This document shows, one piece after another, positions 1 through 11,830 of a DNA stretch of 64,000 nt. The DNA lies in assembly GCA_905220665.1 (NCBI GenBank), contig CAJNAR010000168.1, forward strand, positions 806,001-870,000. Reading direction: 5' to 3'. The position numbers were made by a program, and so were the translations under genes. Positions within the stretch are counted from its first letter, which is position 1. Each line of letters begins with the position of its first letter. This DNA comes from Albugo candida (lineage: Eukaryota > Oomycota > Peronosporomycetes > Albuginales > Albuginaceae). A model generated the notes under the pieces. That model was not told where the DNA came from and ran no database searches. It saw only the letters and a program-made list of their open reading frames with translations.

Positions 1-587
1 CTGGAATCAAATCGGCAATGCTTCGTCGCGTACATCAGGTACAAGAACCATCACTCGTCATCTCTCCATGTAACAATGAGTGACAATTCTTCAGCTTGGC
101 AAGCCAACTGCTCGTCAGAAAGCGGATCTATGTGCCGCCTTCCAGCACGCCGCAGTGAGTCAGCTGGTGTCGAAAACGGAAAGTGCTTGTGTATGGGGGA
201 AGGAACTTCTTGGATCTCGTCTCAAGCATTTGGTTTGTTTCGCAATGATGTCGCATTTCTCCTCATATATTATAATGTCGATCTATAGGTCGTTTGTGGA
301 GGAGTTGCAAGCAATCAGTATCTATTTCGCCGTATGAAAGCTCTCGCAGACGCTCAAGGTGGGTATTCTGTACCATCCATCCATCGTAGACTACCTTTTA
401 TCGTCTAGATATGATCGCCATCGTTCCCCCTGCGAGATACTGCACAGATAATGCAGCTATGATTGCCTTTGCTGGATTACAGCGGTATCATGGTGGGAGT
501 CGAGATGAACCATTAGACGCGCGTTACGATCCACGATGGCGTCTTCAAGATCTAGTTCCACCAGGCCTGGTATCTTCTCACTCGTAA
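1..587 (+). CDS. OSGEPL1: Mitochondrial tRNA threonylcarbamoyladenosine synthase (TsaD/Kae1/OSGEPL1), C-terminal part
   Basis: The family transfers the threonylcarbamoyl group to A37 of ANN-reading tRNAs; the OSGEPL1/Qri7 branch acts in mitochondria. The 5' end lies outside the window. Four exons are visible (to 38, 95-232, 289-358, 409-587), separated by introns of 56, 56 and 50 nt whose phases match. The joined product reads through GIKSAMLR (family FSFSGLKTAV region), ADLCAAFQHA, then VVCGGVASNQYL and YCTDNAAMIAFAG, the last two being the classic C-terminal ASKHA-fold motifs of the family. It ends with YDPRWRLQDL and TAA. I infer the mitochondrial rather than cytosolic KEOPS paralogue from the bacterial-like motifs; this was not checked by alignment. 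The gene converges on the formylglutathione hydrolase gene with about 73 bp between stops. Confidence 0.88.
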
Positions 588-660
588 GCAGTGTGCAAGA
601 TGCCATCTTTGGCGTATATTTTGCAATAGACTCAATTCATATCAAATTCAACCCAAAGTG

Positions 661-1830
661 TTATGCAAGCAATGCATCCGCGTGGAAATTGATGTGCTCT
701 TCGACAAAAGTAGAGATGAAAAAATAACTGTGATCGTATCCGTCGTGAAAGCGAATTGTCACTTTTTGATCAACGCTTTTGCACGCAGCCTACAGCAAGA
801 GAATTAAAAAAGACGCCTCATTTTGTAGTATAAATTCTTACTTCAAAAGCCTCTGGAAGTAGCTGCTTTTCAAGATAGAATGAATCATCTGTTCCTTGAT
901 CAATCAGAATTTCTTGTGGAATCGGACCCTTCTGTAGCATCAAATACGTCGCATCGTACTCCTAAATAAAGCCCTTTCAGTGATCATGAAAAAGTGGCTT
1001 ATTGCTCGCAACCTTCCATGTATCTTGATCACAGCCGAGATAGCCCGTAAAGGCCTTGATGCCCCAAGGGCATTCCATTGGATGTGAGATTGGAGCAAAT
1101 GCCGAGACGGATGCGTAAGAGCTCTATCACAATCAAATTGAGAGCCCGAATTGACAGAATTGAGTAATCTTCCAACTTGCCGCATTACGAAGCGCCAAAA
1201 TGAGGGCTCCATGCCCACCCATCGAATGTCCCATAATCGATTTTTTTTCCTCCAAAATTGGAAAGTTTCGTGACAACAATGACGGCAGCTCCTGGCGGCA
1301 TGGAATGAGTATTCTTTTTTTCTACGGTGAAGAAATGGCACTCACTTTGATAAGATACGAATACATTTGATAATGCTCCTTCCAATTGGCCTCAGTAGCG
1401 TCCACGTAGAATCCTGCGGCTATCCAAAAGATGGAGTATCATCGCCAAGTTTTAATCGAACACGCCAACCTGTGCCGAAATCCCAATCATCGTTTTGGCC
1501 TTCGATCGTGATGCCGCGTGGACTAGTAACAGCGCTTGTGATAGCGCGTTCAAGCATCAAAAAATGAGCTTTAAAGCACCTTGTATCAGGACAAACGATT
1601 GCAATTCCTCTTATGGAAGCAGCTTTCAAAGCATTCGAAGCTTTCGTGAAGAAAAGCTCGTCATTACACGTAAGCCCGGCTAAATAAAACACCACAGGAA
1701 CTTTGTGTGCATCAGATGCCACAGACGGTAAGAAAACGCTAAATGTCATTTTGCATTTGGTCGTCTCGCTCTCGTGACAATAGCGCTTGATGTAGCCATC
1801 GTGCGCTTTAACTCGTTTAAGTAGCTCCAT
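661..1830 (-). CDS. ESD: S-formylglutathione hydrolase (esterase D)
   Basis: It hydrolyses S-formylglutathione to glutathione and formate in formaldehyde detoxification, normally in the cytosol. Seven exons join in frame: 1830-1580, 1522-1470, 1419-1346, 1291-1181, 1123-1013, 961-842, 789-661 (849 nt, 282 aa, the usual family size). The product carries YLAGLTC, PDTSPRG and [13 protein letters not shown]. The nucleophile elbow GHSMGGHGA follows, then [23 protein letters not shown] with the acidic residue, and GYDHSYFF with the catalytic His. Introns are 50-57 nt. The intron at 1124-1180 begins GCAAGT instead of GT, and only this reading restores [15 protein letters not shown]. The start is ATG at 1830. 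It lies 175 bp downstream of the TIR-ankyrin gene on the same strand. Identification is firm. Confidence 0.93.
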
Positions 1831-2005
1831 TTACGAAATACAACTTACTTTTTGCGCAAATAATGTGACACATTCAAATAGGAATTCACCAAATGTGATG
1901 TCATTTCCTTCGCTATAGCGACGAGCACGCACCATACGCCGCCATTATCCATCAAAAGAGTCCTCGATGCTGTGCTTTGTCATCCGATCCATCCTTCCGG
2001 TAGTC

Positions 2006-5000
2006 TTAAATCCTGGGTCGTTTAGGCTGTATGTAGTCTTGTATCGACACTAGCAAATTGTTAAAGCTGGTACTAAAGCCCACTCTTGGAGTGAAGTGAT
2101 GGAGCTGCATTCGCGAGAATGTGTACTGCTTGTCGAATCCGAGCTCAACGAGATTTAGCATGACTGGAAGTATACAGCGTCCAATTTGAGCTGCTTCGTT
2201 CATTTGTGACTCGAGCAATTCATTTTCCGAGCACTCTTTTGTCAAAATCGAAGAACCGCTGAGCATTTTGTGACTGCTGCCTCATAGATCGTTTTCCGAA
2301 TTGTGACGTCCCACTTTGCGTTTTCTGGAGGACCTTCAATGCATACGCGGAAGCCGTTCGCGAAAAGCTGATCTGCCAAACGCATCACAAAGTCCAGGTG
2401 ATGATCTCCATGGAGGATGAGCACATATGGCAAAGTTAAGTCAACTGAGTATCCTCCGCATTTTCCGGCATGTAAAAAATCCCATATTGATCAGTTTTCC
2501 GAGCGATACTCTTCAATCGACGATGATTTGAGATTGAAATTCGCTCGTGTGTTCGCTCGGCAATGTGCTCTTGTACGCGGAGTAAAAGAAGGCGTATCAC
2601 GGCTGTGTACTTTTCCTCATCGTATACGTAAGAAATATTCCTCTTGTCCGACTTATCAATGTCAATGATCGAAGGCTCGAACGAGACGATGGCGCTTGAA
2701 TCAATATAGGCTTTGAGATCACTGTCAATTACAGCATTTTCGGTCGACACAGCGACGATCGGAGTGCCAACTTCCCTCGCTACCGCTAATTCTTTCAAGC
2801 ACCATTCTGATTTCGGGTAATCTTCTGTGATAATCGCGACAACCAAGACAGCACTGGTGATACCACGTGCTATTTCCTCCCTCCATACAGCCCCACCACC
2901 AATTCCACTTGGATCCACTACAAGAATTCACACGTGAGAAAGAAGATCGATGATTAATGGACCAGTATACTTAGATCAAGCCATGTGGTGATAGAAGCGT
3001 CTTCGAGATCTTTACGAAGTCGTTTTGCAAACTCGCTGTGTGAATGTGTATAACTGATCATAACGTCACGTTTTCCAGCGGCTCGCTTGATTTCGTATTG
3101 TAAGTTTGTCGCTGTCGTGCAATCCAGCGGTCGAAATCCATCGTGATTCGTCATCATCAAGTCTGCTCCGCATGAAAGCAATGCTAAAGAGGTCTCCAGA
3201 TGTTCTTTTTTGACAGCGATATGCAAAGGAGTGTCACCATTGGGAAGCTGCTCATTGATATCTGCGCCTGCATTCACCAAATGCTTTATGCCTTCCTTCG
3301 ATGTGTTTTGGAATTGTGCCGCACAATGGAGAGGAACCATCGAATACGAGTCTCTCAGTTGCACATTTGCTCCACGCGACGTCAGAATATGAATGATACT
3401 GGAACGGCCTGTGCGCGCAGCCCAATGCAAAGGCGTTCGTCCTTTTGCGTCCTGGAAATTTGGATCAGCACCACGCTCCAGCAATAACTCAACTGTCCCC
3501 TGCATTCCATTGACTGCACCCCAATGCAAAGGAGTTCGACGATGAAATCCTTGGTAGCCTTGTTCTCCCAAACAATTTGGATCGGCTTTCGCTTTAAGAA
3601 GCTTCCGAACTTTGTTGACTTTATTACTCGCTGCAGCAGAGTGAAGCGGAGTGAGCGCAACATCGCCTCCCCACTGCTCTAATTCAAACGCGACTGGAAT
3701 ATTGCCTCGTAAATAAGCAAGCTGTAGGGCGGTGAGCGTATTCATTCGACCGGGATCAGGAACCTGAAGATGATTTGCTCCGGCTTGCATCAGAATTCGT
3801 ACAATTTCAGCATTATCAGCGAGAAAAAGCGGAGGCACACGCTCCGACCAATATGACGACTTTGAATACAGATTCACATCAGCACCATGATCGATCAGCC
3901 ATTTGACCGATTCAATCTGTCCTCTTGCAACAGCACAATGCAAAGGTGTCACAAGCGTCGTCCGGAACACCGTTGTGGCTGTTTCGTCGTAACTCGCTGC
4001 AGGCCGCGACACGAATGCCTGAGCAAAATACCAGAAAAAGTCTCCGGTCGTGAAGCGAACTCGCATGACTTTGTCAAGACTATTCACCGAAAAATGGGCG
4101 GCATGAAGCATCTTAAGAACAGTGACATTTCCTTTCTGAGCAGCAATATGCATTGGATTCTTTTTTGATTTACCAAAGAAAAACAATCGAAACGCTGGTG
4201 TCCGGTACATCCATTTTCCAAAATCAACGCCGAACAATCGCTGTCCTCTGGCAATGAGTTTTTCAATTTGAGAGAAATCACCGACTTTGGCTGCTTTGTA
4301 CAGCTGCTTTCGAAGGGTGCTTTTCGACTGAGCTGCTTCAGAACGACACCATCGATATTTTCCTCCGAATCGCGAGCGTATGTCGCCACTTTGATCGCTC
4401 TCTTTGAAGGCTCCCAATTGCATCTTTATGTGCTCTCGGAATCGCGCAAAGTATCGGAGCTGTGTAAATGTAAGACAATACGCCACAAAAGCACCAGTAG
4501 CATACAATTGCACCACACTTTCAGAGCACGACAATGTTCGACCTTGAAATAAGCTCCAAAGAAAATAAAAGAGTACAACGAGGTTGATGGCCAGCACTAT
4601 CACACCGAGTGCTTCACAGAACTGCAAGTAAAACGTACGACGAATCTTTGTAATTGCTGTGTGAAATTCGGTTTGAATGCGTTCAGAGTGCGTGTTTCGA
4701 TGAAATGGCTCAAAAATGCGCCAACCAGTGGCAGGAAGCCCCAGCAAAATAACGATTGGAAGCATATGGAATACCATAGTTGCGTACACCACGATCGTTG
4801 TGCAATTCGTGTCGCATCTCACGTGTGGAGCGCATTTTTCTGAGCGTAATGCCAATGATTTCCAAAAATTATGCACCTTAATACCGCTATCTTCATTTCG
4901 ACTATCAAACACGTAATATAATACGATTCCAAGCGTGTCTATCGTACACAATAAAACCATGCAATCTCGCAATTTACAAGCGAAATACGAATTCGACTGA

Positions 5001-5266
5001 TATCCTCTGCCAAGTAAATACTTTGGTAGCGGTCGGGCATTTCCATTCAGCACCAGAGACTCTGTTCCCTTCATCGGGTCTTCTAACACGGGAAGCGTAT
5101 CGCACGCTGCAATGGACCCTGATGGATGACAAAGTGTGGCTTCGTCACGATGCGGACGATAAGCTCCTGCACCTTCACTATCGCCTCGTTTTAATACGTC
5201 TGCGGATTTAGAAATTTCGCTATGAACAATGTGAACTGGCGTAAGCGTTGTTCTCGTTTCATTCAT
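2006..5266 (-). CDS. Multi-pass membrane protein with ankyrin repeats and two TIR domains (frameshift in the second TIR)
   Basis: I do not recognise a named orthologue. The first exon (5266-2971) encodes four hydrophobic segments between about residues 100 and 270. A long run of ankyrin repeats follows (about 320-720; motifs such as TPLHWAA, TPLHCAV, TPLHIAV). A TIR domain then starts at KRDVMISYTHSH, crosses a 53-nt intron (2970-2918), and carries the box SEWCLKELAVA, whose Glu is the catalytic position of NAD-cleaving TIRs. A 65-nt intron (2509-2445) leads to a second, weaker TIR-like unit (PYVLILHGDHHLDFV, then ILTKECSEN). Near 2242-2266 the frame breaks: one frame stops at 2242 while the homology continues in another frame to the stop at 2006. 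This is a real frameshift, an assembly error, or a truncated product. ATG at 5266 is the first methionine; an upstream TTG in frame is unlikely. A role in NAD+-linked stress or immune signalling at a membrane is inference. Confidence 0.78.
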
Positions 5267-5405
5267 TCGGTGCGCAGCCAATCGGTCGAAATAATTAAAA
5301 AAAGTATAAATTCGACTTCTCTTTAGCGATTATAAAAAGCGTTATAACGACATCTGCGGGGTCTGGAAATCGCTCTGTATCGAGCAATTCTGAAAACTTG
5401 GAGCT

Positions 5406-8293
5406 TTACTGCTTCCCATAAGACGAGATCGCAGTCGCTAACATCATTTCCAGTGTGATGGAATCGACAGACGACTTTTTCATCTCACCATTTCGACTTT
5501 TTCCACCTTTTTTCTTCAATGAACTCACAAAAGCTTTCGCCTCATCGTTCAAATTGCCCAAAACTGCGTGATTCAATTGACGTTTGACTTCGCCCAGTTT
5601 ATGAATGTCATGATCAACTGTGTTCTCTGCGACCAATTTGTAAATGCTCACAGGTCGCGTTTGACCGATTCGGTGACAACGATCACATGCCTGCTCGTCG
5701 TTGGTCGGATTAAAGTCCAAATCGTGTAAGATGACGGTATCCGCGGCTGTCAAATTGATGCCGAGTCCTCCAGCTCGAGTAGATAACAGAAAGATGAAGA
5801 TGTCTTGATCGGTGTTGTATTCATCGATCAGCTCCTGGCGCGTTTCGACCATAGTGGATCCGTCCAAGCGGAGAAATCGGTACTTTCGATGCTGCATCAG
5901 AACCTCCAGCAAATCTAGTAATTTTGTCCATTGAGAGAAAATCAACACCCGATGACCTTCCTGCTTGAGTTTTGGTAGTAACTTATCGAGATATTGAAAT
6001 TTCGCGGAATCCAGCAGAGCTTCAATTGGCAATTGGAGCTTTTTCAGCTCTTTGTTGGCTCCATAATGGACACAGAGATCGTGGATCTGAAAATCGGAAT
6101 ATGTTTCCAATTCTTTTCGTACCATTTCCATCGTACATCGTGTACCGAAAGCCTCTGCTCGATAGAGATGCTGCGTCAATTTGCTCAAAACTTGCTCTGA
6201 TGCGTAATGATTTCGCAATAGAATCGGATGATTGGCAGCCTTCCTCAGCTGTGTGAATATCGCGGCATCAGACGAAGTTTCTTTCACGTGCGAATAATCC
6301 AATTCCGTCAACATTTCCAATTGGCGTTCCACTTTGCTTCTTTTTTTATGCTTCATGGATTTCTTCGCAATATCACGTGTTGCCTGCTCCTTTTTCTGCT
6401 TGATGACGGACTCCAAAAGCTGTTGATATCGTTTGCGTTGAGCTTCACCCAATACCACCATCTCTGTGTGTTCCTTCTTGGCCACTAGCTGATTCAGCAC
6501 AAGCCGCTTTTCACGCCGAAGTATAAATGGCGCCAAGATTTTTCTGATTTTCCAGCATTTTGATTCTTCGGTCCCATCGAAAAACGACAGCAACTCATCG
6601 GAATCACAATCAAACATCCGAGGCATCAAGAAACTCAGTAGCGCCAACAGCTCAGTAAGGTTATTTTGTATCGGCGTGCCCGATAACACTAAACGGATTT
6701 TCGATCTCATGGTTGATATCCGCTTAAAGCGAGACGACTTTGAGTTTTTGATACTGTGGCCTTCATCTAAAATCATGTACCCAAATCGAAAGCTTCGAAT
6801 GAAATTCCGATCATCTTGACATGAATCTCGCTCAAAGTACGTGTACGTTGTTAAGATGATATCAAACTGGTCGGGCGTGAGAGTCTCTTGAAGGTTCAGT
6901 CGATGCTCCTTTGCACCGTGATAAATAATCACACGTAATGTTGGTGCAATCCAAGCAAATTCTCGTTGCCAATTGCTCAGCACACTGGCCGGTACAACAA
7001 TCAAGTGGGGTCCTTGACTTGCTTCCATGTGCTCTTTGCGATCAAATTGCTTGTTTTCATGTGTAGAGATGGAATGCAAGAGTAGGAGGAACGATATGCT
7101 TTGCACTGTTTTGCCCAGACCCATTTCGTCTGCAAGCACTCCAGACACATTGTTTTCGCACAATAATAAGAGCCAATTCAATCCGACGACTTGGTAAGGC
7201 TTCAAAACAAGCTTGTCGCTGATATTAGGAATGTGATCTTGCGTCACAATCCGGCTTGCAGACTTGCCATTTGGTGTATCGATGGAAGCCAAAGAAACGT
7301 GATCTTCATTTGGTGCGTTGTTGTGTTGTCCATTGGACCACTCCAGAATAGATTTTCGCAACTTTTGTGCAAGCTGCTCACATTTCTTCAGAATCTGACC
7401 GACCTCACCGTGATTCTTGCCATGTGCATCTTCTTCTTCTTCGTTCCAATGCTCAAACTTTTCCACTATTCGCTCTCTTTTTTGATGTTTTGGACGATCT
7501 CGTCCGTGCGTGTGACCACGCTTACCTCCATTTCGCTCTAAATCCAAGCTACTAAACCATTCGTTGGCCTTTCCATTGATATCAGACGGTAAGCGATCCT
7601 CTGAAACATCAGCTGATCCTTTATTCTTTTGCATCTCGTACAAGTACGCATCATCTTCGGTTGCACGCGCATCGGTCCCTCGATCCGTCTTCTCATCGTT
7701 CTCATCATCCGATTCTGTAATGATTCTATTCCTTCGTCTCCCCGTCGGTTTTTGTGGAGCCGTGAATTTTTCCTCTTCCAAATCACTCATTGCGGTCTCA
7801 CTACTATCATTCGAACTATCATCGTCAATAAGCAATGGTCTTTTCCTCTTTGTCGTGTCCTCAATAGCTGTTTTCTTGGTAGTCCGATCTTTTGTTACCT
7901 CATTCAATTGTGACTCATTTTGAGCAGAATTTGGGCTCGTAGAAGGCTCAATAGAGATCGTATCGATCGATAAATCAATTACTTCGTATTTGGATAAGGT
8001 CCCCGCTGCGAAAAATGTATCACTACAGAAATGCATCTCAGGTTACATATTAGCGTTTAATAGTGTACAATTACGAACTGAATATCGAGCAATAAGACTT
8101 TTCCTTGACGTAATATATTCTGTTTTGATTTACAGGATGCTATAATAGCGTTTTTCTCACAGCATCGTAAAGAGACCTTCAAGTCGCTGGTAACATGAAC
8201 GCTTCCTTTACCGCCACATACTTGCAATTCATTCCCGTTTTGATCCAATGCAAGCTTCCGGCCAGTTACGTGCTCTCGCAATCCAAGACCCAT
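5406..8293 (-). CDS. SNF2-family chromatin remodelling ATPase, SMARCAD1/Fun30-like
   Basis: It is an ATP-dependent nucleosome remodeller by family. The main exon (8036-5406) gives 876 aa: an acidic, Ser-rich, basic-patched N-terminal third, then SNF2_N with PYQVVGLNWL, the Walker A region ADEMGLGKT (about residue 300), LIVVPASVLSNW and motif II as DEGH with SIKN (about 424). SGTPIQNN and the helicase C lobe follow, with IFSQWTKLLDLLEVL, STRAGGLGINL and HRIGQTRPV. DEGH rather than DEAH and the short insertion between lobes favour the SMARCAD1/Fun30 branch. A probable first coding exon lies at 8293-8075 (73 aa, ATG at 8293), joined in phase 0 by a 38-nt intron ending CTGAG. Its NGNELQV and LRQGKVLLLDIQF are beta-rich and FHA-like, but this exon is less certain. 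If it is wrong, the start is ATG at 8036. Confidence 0.88.
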
Positions 8294-8369
8294 CCGTTTC
8301 GAACAAATTCGATCAACAGGTCATCATCCAATACCGGTAAGAAACCGAGAGATAACGGTTTGTTTAGGC

Positions 8370-9987
8370 TCAGAGATCGAAATGATGTATTGCTGGAATG
8401 AATTTCCATGTGATTAGCGCGCCTAGAAACGATACAAAGCTACATATAAACAGCAAAGAATCCACCCCATAATCAGCGACAAGTGAACCAAACATGGAAG
8501 CACCCAAAGAAGCCCCGAATTTGCCACTTGCTGCTGCAATTCCATTTAGTTTGACGCGCACAGAGCTCGCGAAAATCTCTGCTGGAAGGCAAAATGTGCT
8601 GACATTTGGACCGAAATTCGAAAAGTAGAATGTTGTCGCGTATAAAAATAATAATACAGGTTTCACGCTCAATAATTCATCGTAAAAGGCGCCAATGCAT
8701 AGAAACAAAATGCTCATCACCAAGAACCCAAAAATCTGAATCGATCGGAAAGAGATCTTGCCCACGACAAGAACAGTAGTGAGATACCCGGGAAGCGATA
8801 TCATACTCACAATCATCGAATACCACGCCAAGTTGTCCAAATGAGAAGAATCAAAGTTGTACGTATCTTCCAAAATGATTGGTGTGAAGATAACATTTCC
8901 ATAGAATGTAAAGTCGAAGAGTAACCATCCAAAGGAAGCCCCAAAAAGCCTATTACGTACTTGTGGATCTCGTAAAACCATTCGTAGTGCACTTTCGTTA
9001 GCGTCGGGCGTATTGAACGATGAAGGTTGGTCTTTTGAACTGTCTTGGGCCTTGAAGGCATCGTACAAGACGATCAGACCTGGAAGTGCACCACCACCGA
9101 GAAGTAATCGCCAGCCCCAAAATGGATTCGTCTTTGTACGTAATAAAGCAAACGTTGCCATTGGAGCAAGCAATTGGCCGATTCCTTGGAAACTAAACAC
9201 TGCGGCTACGATTCTTCGATGATTTGGATCATTCTGACTAGCCTCAAACGCGCTTGTTGCCGATAAAGGGTACACTCCACCTACCCCAATGCCCAGAATC
9301 AGTCTACATCCAGCGAGAGAATAGTATAATGCATCCCCATGAGCAGGAATCAAAGCACTGGCAACGGAACCAACAACTGTGAGCAGCAATGTGACTATCA
9401 TGGCCTGAAGACGATATTCAGCGACTTGAAAACATTCAATATGATGAGAGCACATACTTTTTTTCTTCCCAGCGATGCGCCAATATACCCAAAGCACAGC
9501 TGACCCAAAATCGCACCGATTAAAGAGCAGGAAGCCACTGCAAATGTCAAATCTGCACTGGATGGCGGAGAAACCTGTTCGATCATTATTTGTGCATAAT
9601 TTATCACTGATAAATTGTACTACACCGATATAAATAAGCACATTCAGACAACCTTTAAATTGGACTGCGTACCGCTGTGCTCAAATTCGCAATCGCTGAA
9701 ACCACAATTCGTTTTTCGAAAATAGAAAACGACGATTCTGAAGCTCTCGATGTCGAGTCGCGTGAACATTGATGGCGATTTGGAACGAAACGATCAATTA
9801 TACGTGTCTTCCAGCAAGTTTTTTCTTTGGGAATCAGATTTTTGAATTCATTTAAACGAATTGAATCGAAGCGAAGCGGTGAGATGGAACTAACGAGGTA
9901 GAGCTTTTCGATTCTCAATCCTTTATCAGGCGAACTATCGTCGTTTGTGGTTAAAGCACAACTTGAAGAACCATCTTGAAGATGCAT
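8370..9987 (-). CDS. Major facilitator transporter, inorganic phosphate:H+ symporter-like
   Basis: It is a multi-pass membrane carrier. Three exons (9987-9673, 9619-9458, 9404-8370) joined by two 53-nt introns give 503 aa, a usual length for PHS/sugar-porter MFS. Visible features are a roughly 100-residue soluble N-terminus, YNLSVINYAQIMIEQV (family YD.F.I.. region), GYIGASLGRKK (the loop 2-3 MFS signature), and GVGGVYPLSATSAFEA, close to the GGDYPLSA element of Pho84-type phosphate permeases. Several helices follow, including GFLVMSILFLCIGAF and a late NFGPNVSTFCLPAEIF, also typical of PHS. The stop overlaps nothing. Its start is divergent from the amino-acid transporter about 150 bp away. 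Substrate is inferred from the two PHS-like motifs only; another organic solute is possible. Confidence 0.83.
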
Positions 9988-10138
9988 GGAAGCTGGTCGA
10001 GGGCGCGTGATTGTCGATACAAAGAGATTTGATCAGTTTTCTGTCATTAGTGACTTTATATTGTCGCAGTATATAGCAAACGGTATAAGACAATATTTTA
10101 TAAACACATACACTTCATCATATCATTATTATACAAAA
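9988..10138. promoter_or_regulatory. Divergent intergenic region between MFS carrier and amino-acid transporter
   Basis: Only 151 bp separate the two start codons, so the upstream control of both transporters must lie here or inside the neighbouring gene. The stretch is AT-rich with TATA-like runs (TATATAGC near 10070, ATAAACAC near 10100). An in-frame ATG at 9986 upstream of the transporter would overlap the opposite start codon, so I favour ATG at 10139. No defined oomycete promoter element was recognised. Confidence 0.35.
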
Positions 10139-11776
10139 ATGATGTCCTTACGCGAAGTCGATATTCTACATGAGGAAAATGGACTCCGAGAAGCGTTTCT
10201 CGACGAGACAAATGCGCATCAACGACAAGGATACTACTGCTCGTCCGCTGATCAACCGCTCTACGACAATCAGGACGCATCGTCGACCTCTGAAGATGAA
10301 TCGTATGAACTATTATCAGCTCGGGAGGCTCCAGTTTTAAAAAATTACCCTTATAAGCGCAAATCGCATCCATTTCGCGGATTTTCAGACTCAATGCAGC
10401 CAGGATCAGGTTCATATTGCATCCATAACCGCTAGAATCTATCACGTTGTATCGTATCGTAGTCAAAAGCTCTGTACTCACAATGACAATTGCTGTGGTC
10501 GGAGGAGGGATTCTCTCGCTTCCTTACGCTGTCAAACAAGTGAGTTGGACCATCTTGATCGATCCGAATGCTAATGTATGTCAATAGTCGGGCTTCATAA
10601 TGGGTGTCGGATTGGTCCTTTTATTCGCCTTCATTACTCGATTCTCGGTTGGCATGATCTTGCGAGCAGCCGATACAGTTGGAGCCTCATCATTTGCAGA
10701 GCTTGCCAAGTTGACACATGGGCCAAGACTCGAGTTATTCACTAAAATGGTCATCTCGTTGAATCTGTTTGGAACGAGTGTTGGATACGTACTTGGGGCT
10801 GCAGAACTATTACAAGTGGCGCTGAATGTAATCTTATGAGCTTTCTTCTCTCTTTGCAAATCCTCACATTGTCTGTAGAGCTTGGATCCGGATGTTGGTT
10901 TCAATCGACAAGAAATTATCGTTTTCTTGTGCGTTGTGGTGATTTTTCCCTTCAGTCTTTGTCGCTCGCTCGGATCTCTTCGATTTGCATCTCTTATTGC
11001 CGTCCTCTGCATCGTGTATATGACCATCACGATCGTGGTCAAATACTATCAGTTTGTGTCGTTGGGTTATGCGCCGAGCATAAAGTATCAACTCCATCAC
11101 TTGGTGCTCTTTGAAACAAATATTGAGAGACTGCTTGAAGCTGTACCACTCATCATATTTGTCTACACTTGCCATCCAAATATCATGCCCATTTGCTCAG
11201 TCCTCAAACGACCATCGACACGCCGAATGCATAAAGTGGTGGATCGAAGCCTCATTATCGCGACAGCCGTTTACGCAATTTGTGGAGTTTTTGTCATTTT
11301 CACATTTGGCGAGGCTACCAAATCCAACTTTCTGCAAAATAATTATCATCACAGTACTGCAATGATCATCGGTGCCATTGGATTCAGCGTCGCGCTTGTC
11401 CTCACTGTTCCGCTTTTCATCCATTCAATGAAGGATATAGTGAAGGTAAGAAATTCTCCGGATGCGACACTGAAAGCTCAGTCGATTTCAGTCTGTAGAT
11501 TCGAGAAAAGCATCTCTGCTCGGCCGCCAACGGATAGTGAGCAGCATACTTGTGGTCTCAGTAGCGTTTGCTTCCATTTGTGCCACTAACATTGCAACCG
11601 TACTGGGCATCCTCGGAACGACTACGAATCCAATCATTTGCTTCCTTCTTCCTGCTATCATTGCACGTTCCATCCAAACCGATGCGATAGAAGTGGAAAA
11701 ACGAATTGCCGGTTGTATAGCGATACTTATGAGCGCCATTTGCATTGCTTCATTTATTTTCAACGTCAGAAAGTAA
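10139..11776 (+). CDS. Amino acid/auxin permease family transporter (SLC38-like)
   Basis: It is a proton- or sodium-coupled amino-acid carrier of plasma or vacuolar membrane by family. Five exons (10139-10409, 10463-10539, 10588-10827, 10879-11445, 11492-11776) with introns of 46-53 nt join to 479 aa in matching phases. The acidic cytosolic N-terminus precedes the hallmark TM1 stretch TIAVVGGGILSLPYAVKQ. Then come AADTVGASSFAELAKLTHG, NLFGTSVGYVLGAAELL, RFASLIAVLC, LIIFVYTCHPNIMPI (the family's FAF.CH..... motif), AICGVFVIFTFGE, and terminal helices ending IASFIFNVRK. About eleven hydrophobic segments are countable. Two tandem ATGs occur at 10139 and 10142. The gene converges on the CFAP210-like gene with about 55 bp between stops. 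The exact substrate cannot be read from sequence. Confidence 0.86.
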
Positions 11777-11830
11777 ATTCTCGTCTCTGATAATGTGAGG
11801 AAAAAGTTGTTCATTTATTGGCGCCATTGT

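Noticed and set aside
5267..5281. Start of the TIR-ankyrin protein at 5281
   Set aside because: The codon there is TTG. The first ATG in frame is at 5266.
9986..10138. N-terminal extension of the amino-acid transporter from ATG 9986
   Set aside because: It would overlap the start codon of the divergent MFS gene and adds 51 residues without transporter character; tandem ATGs at 10139/10142 are more likely.
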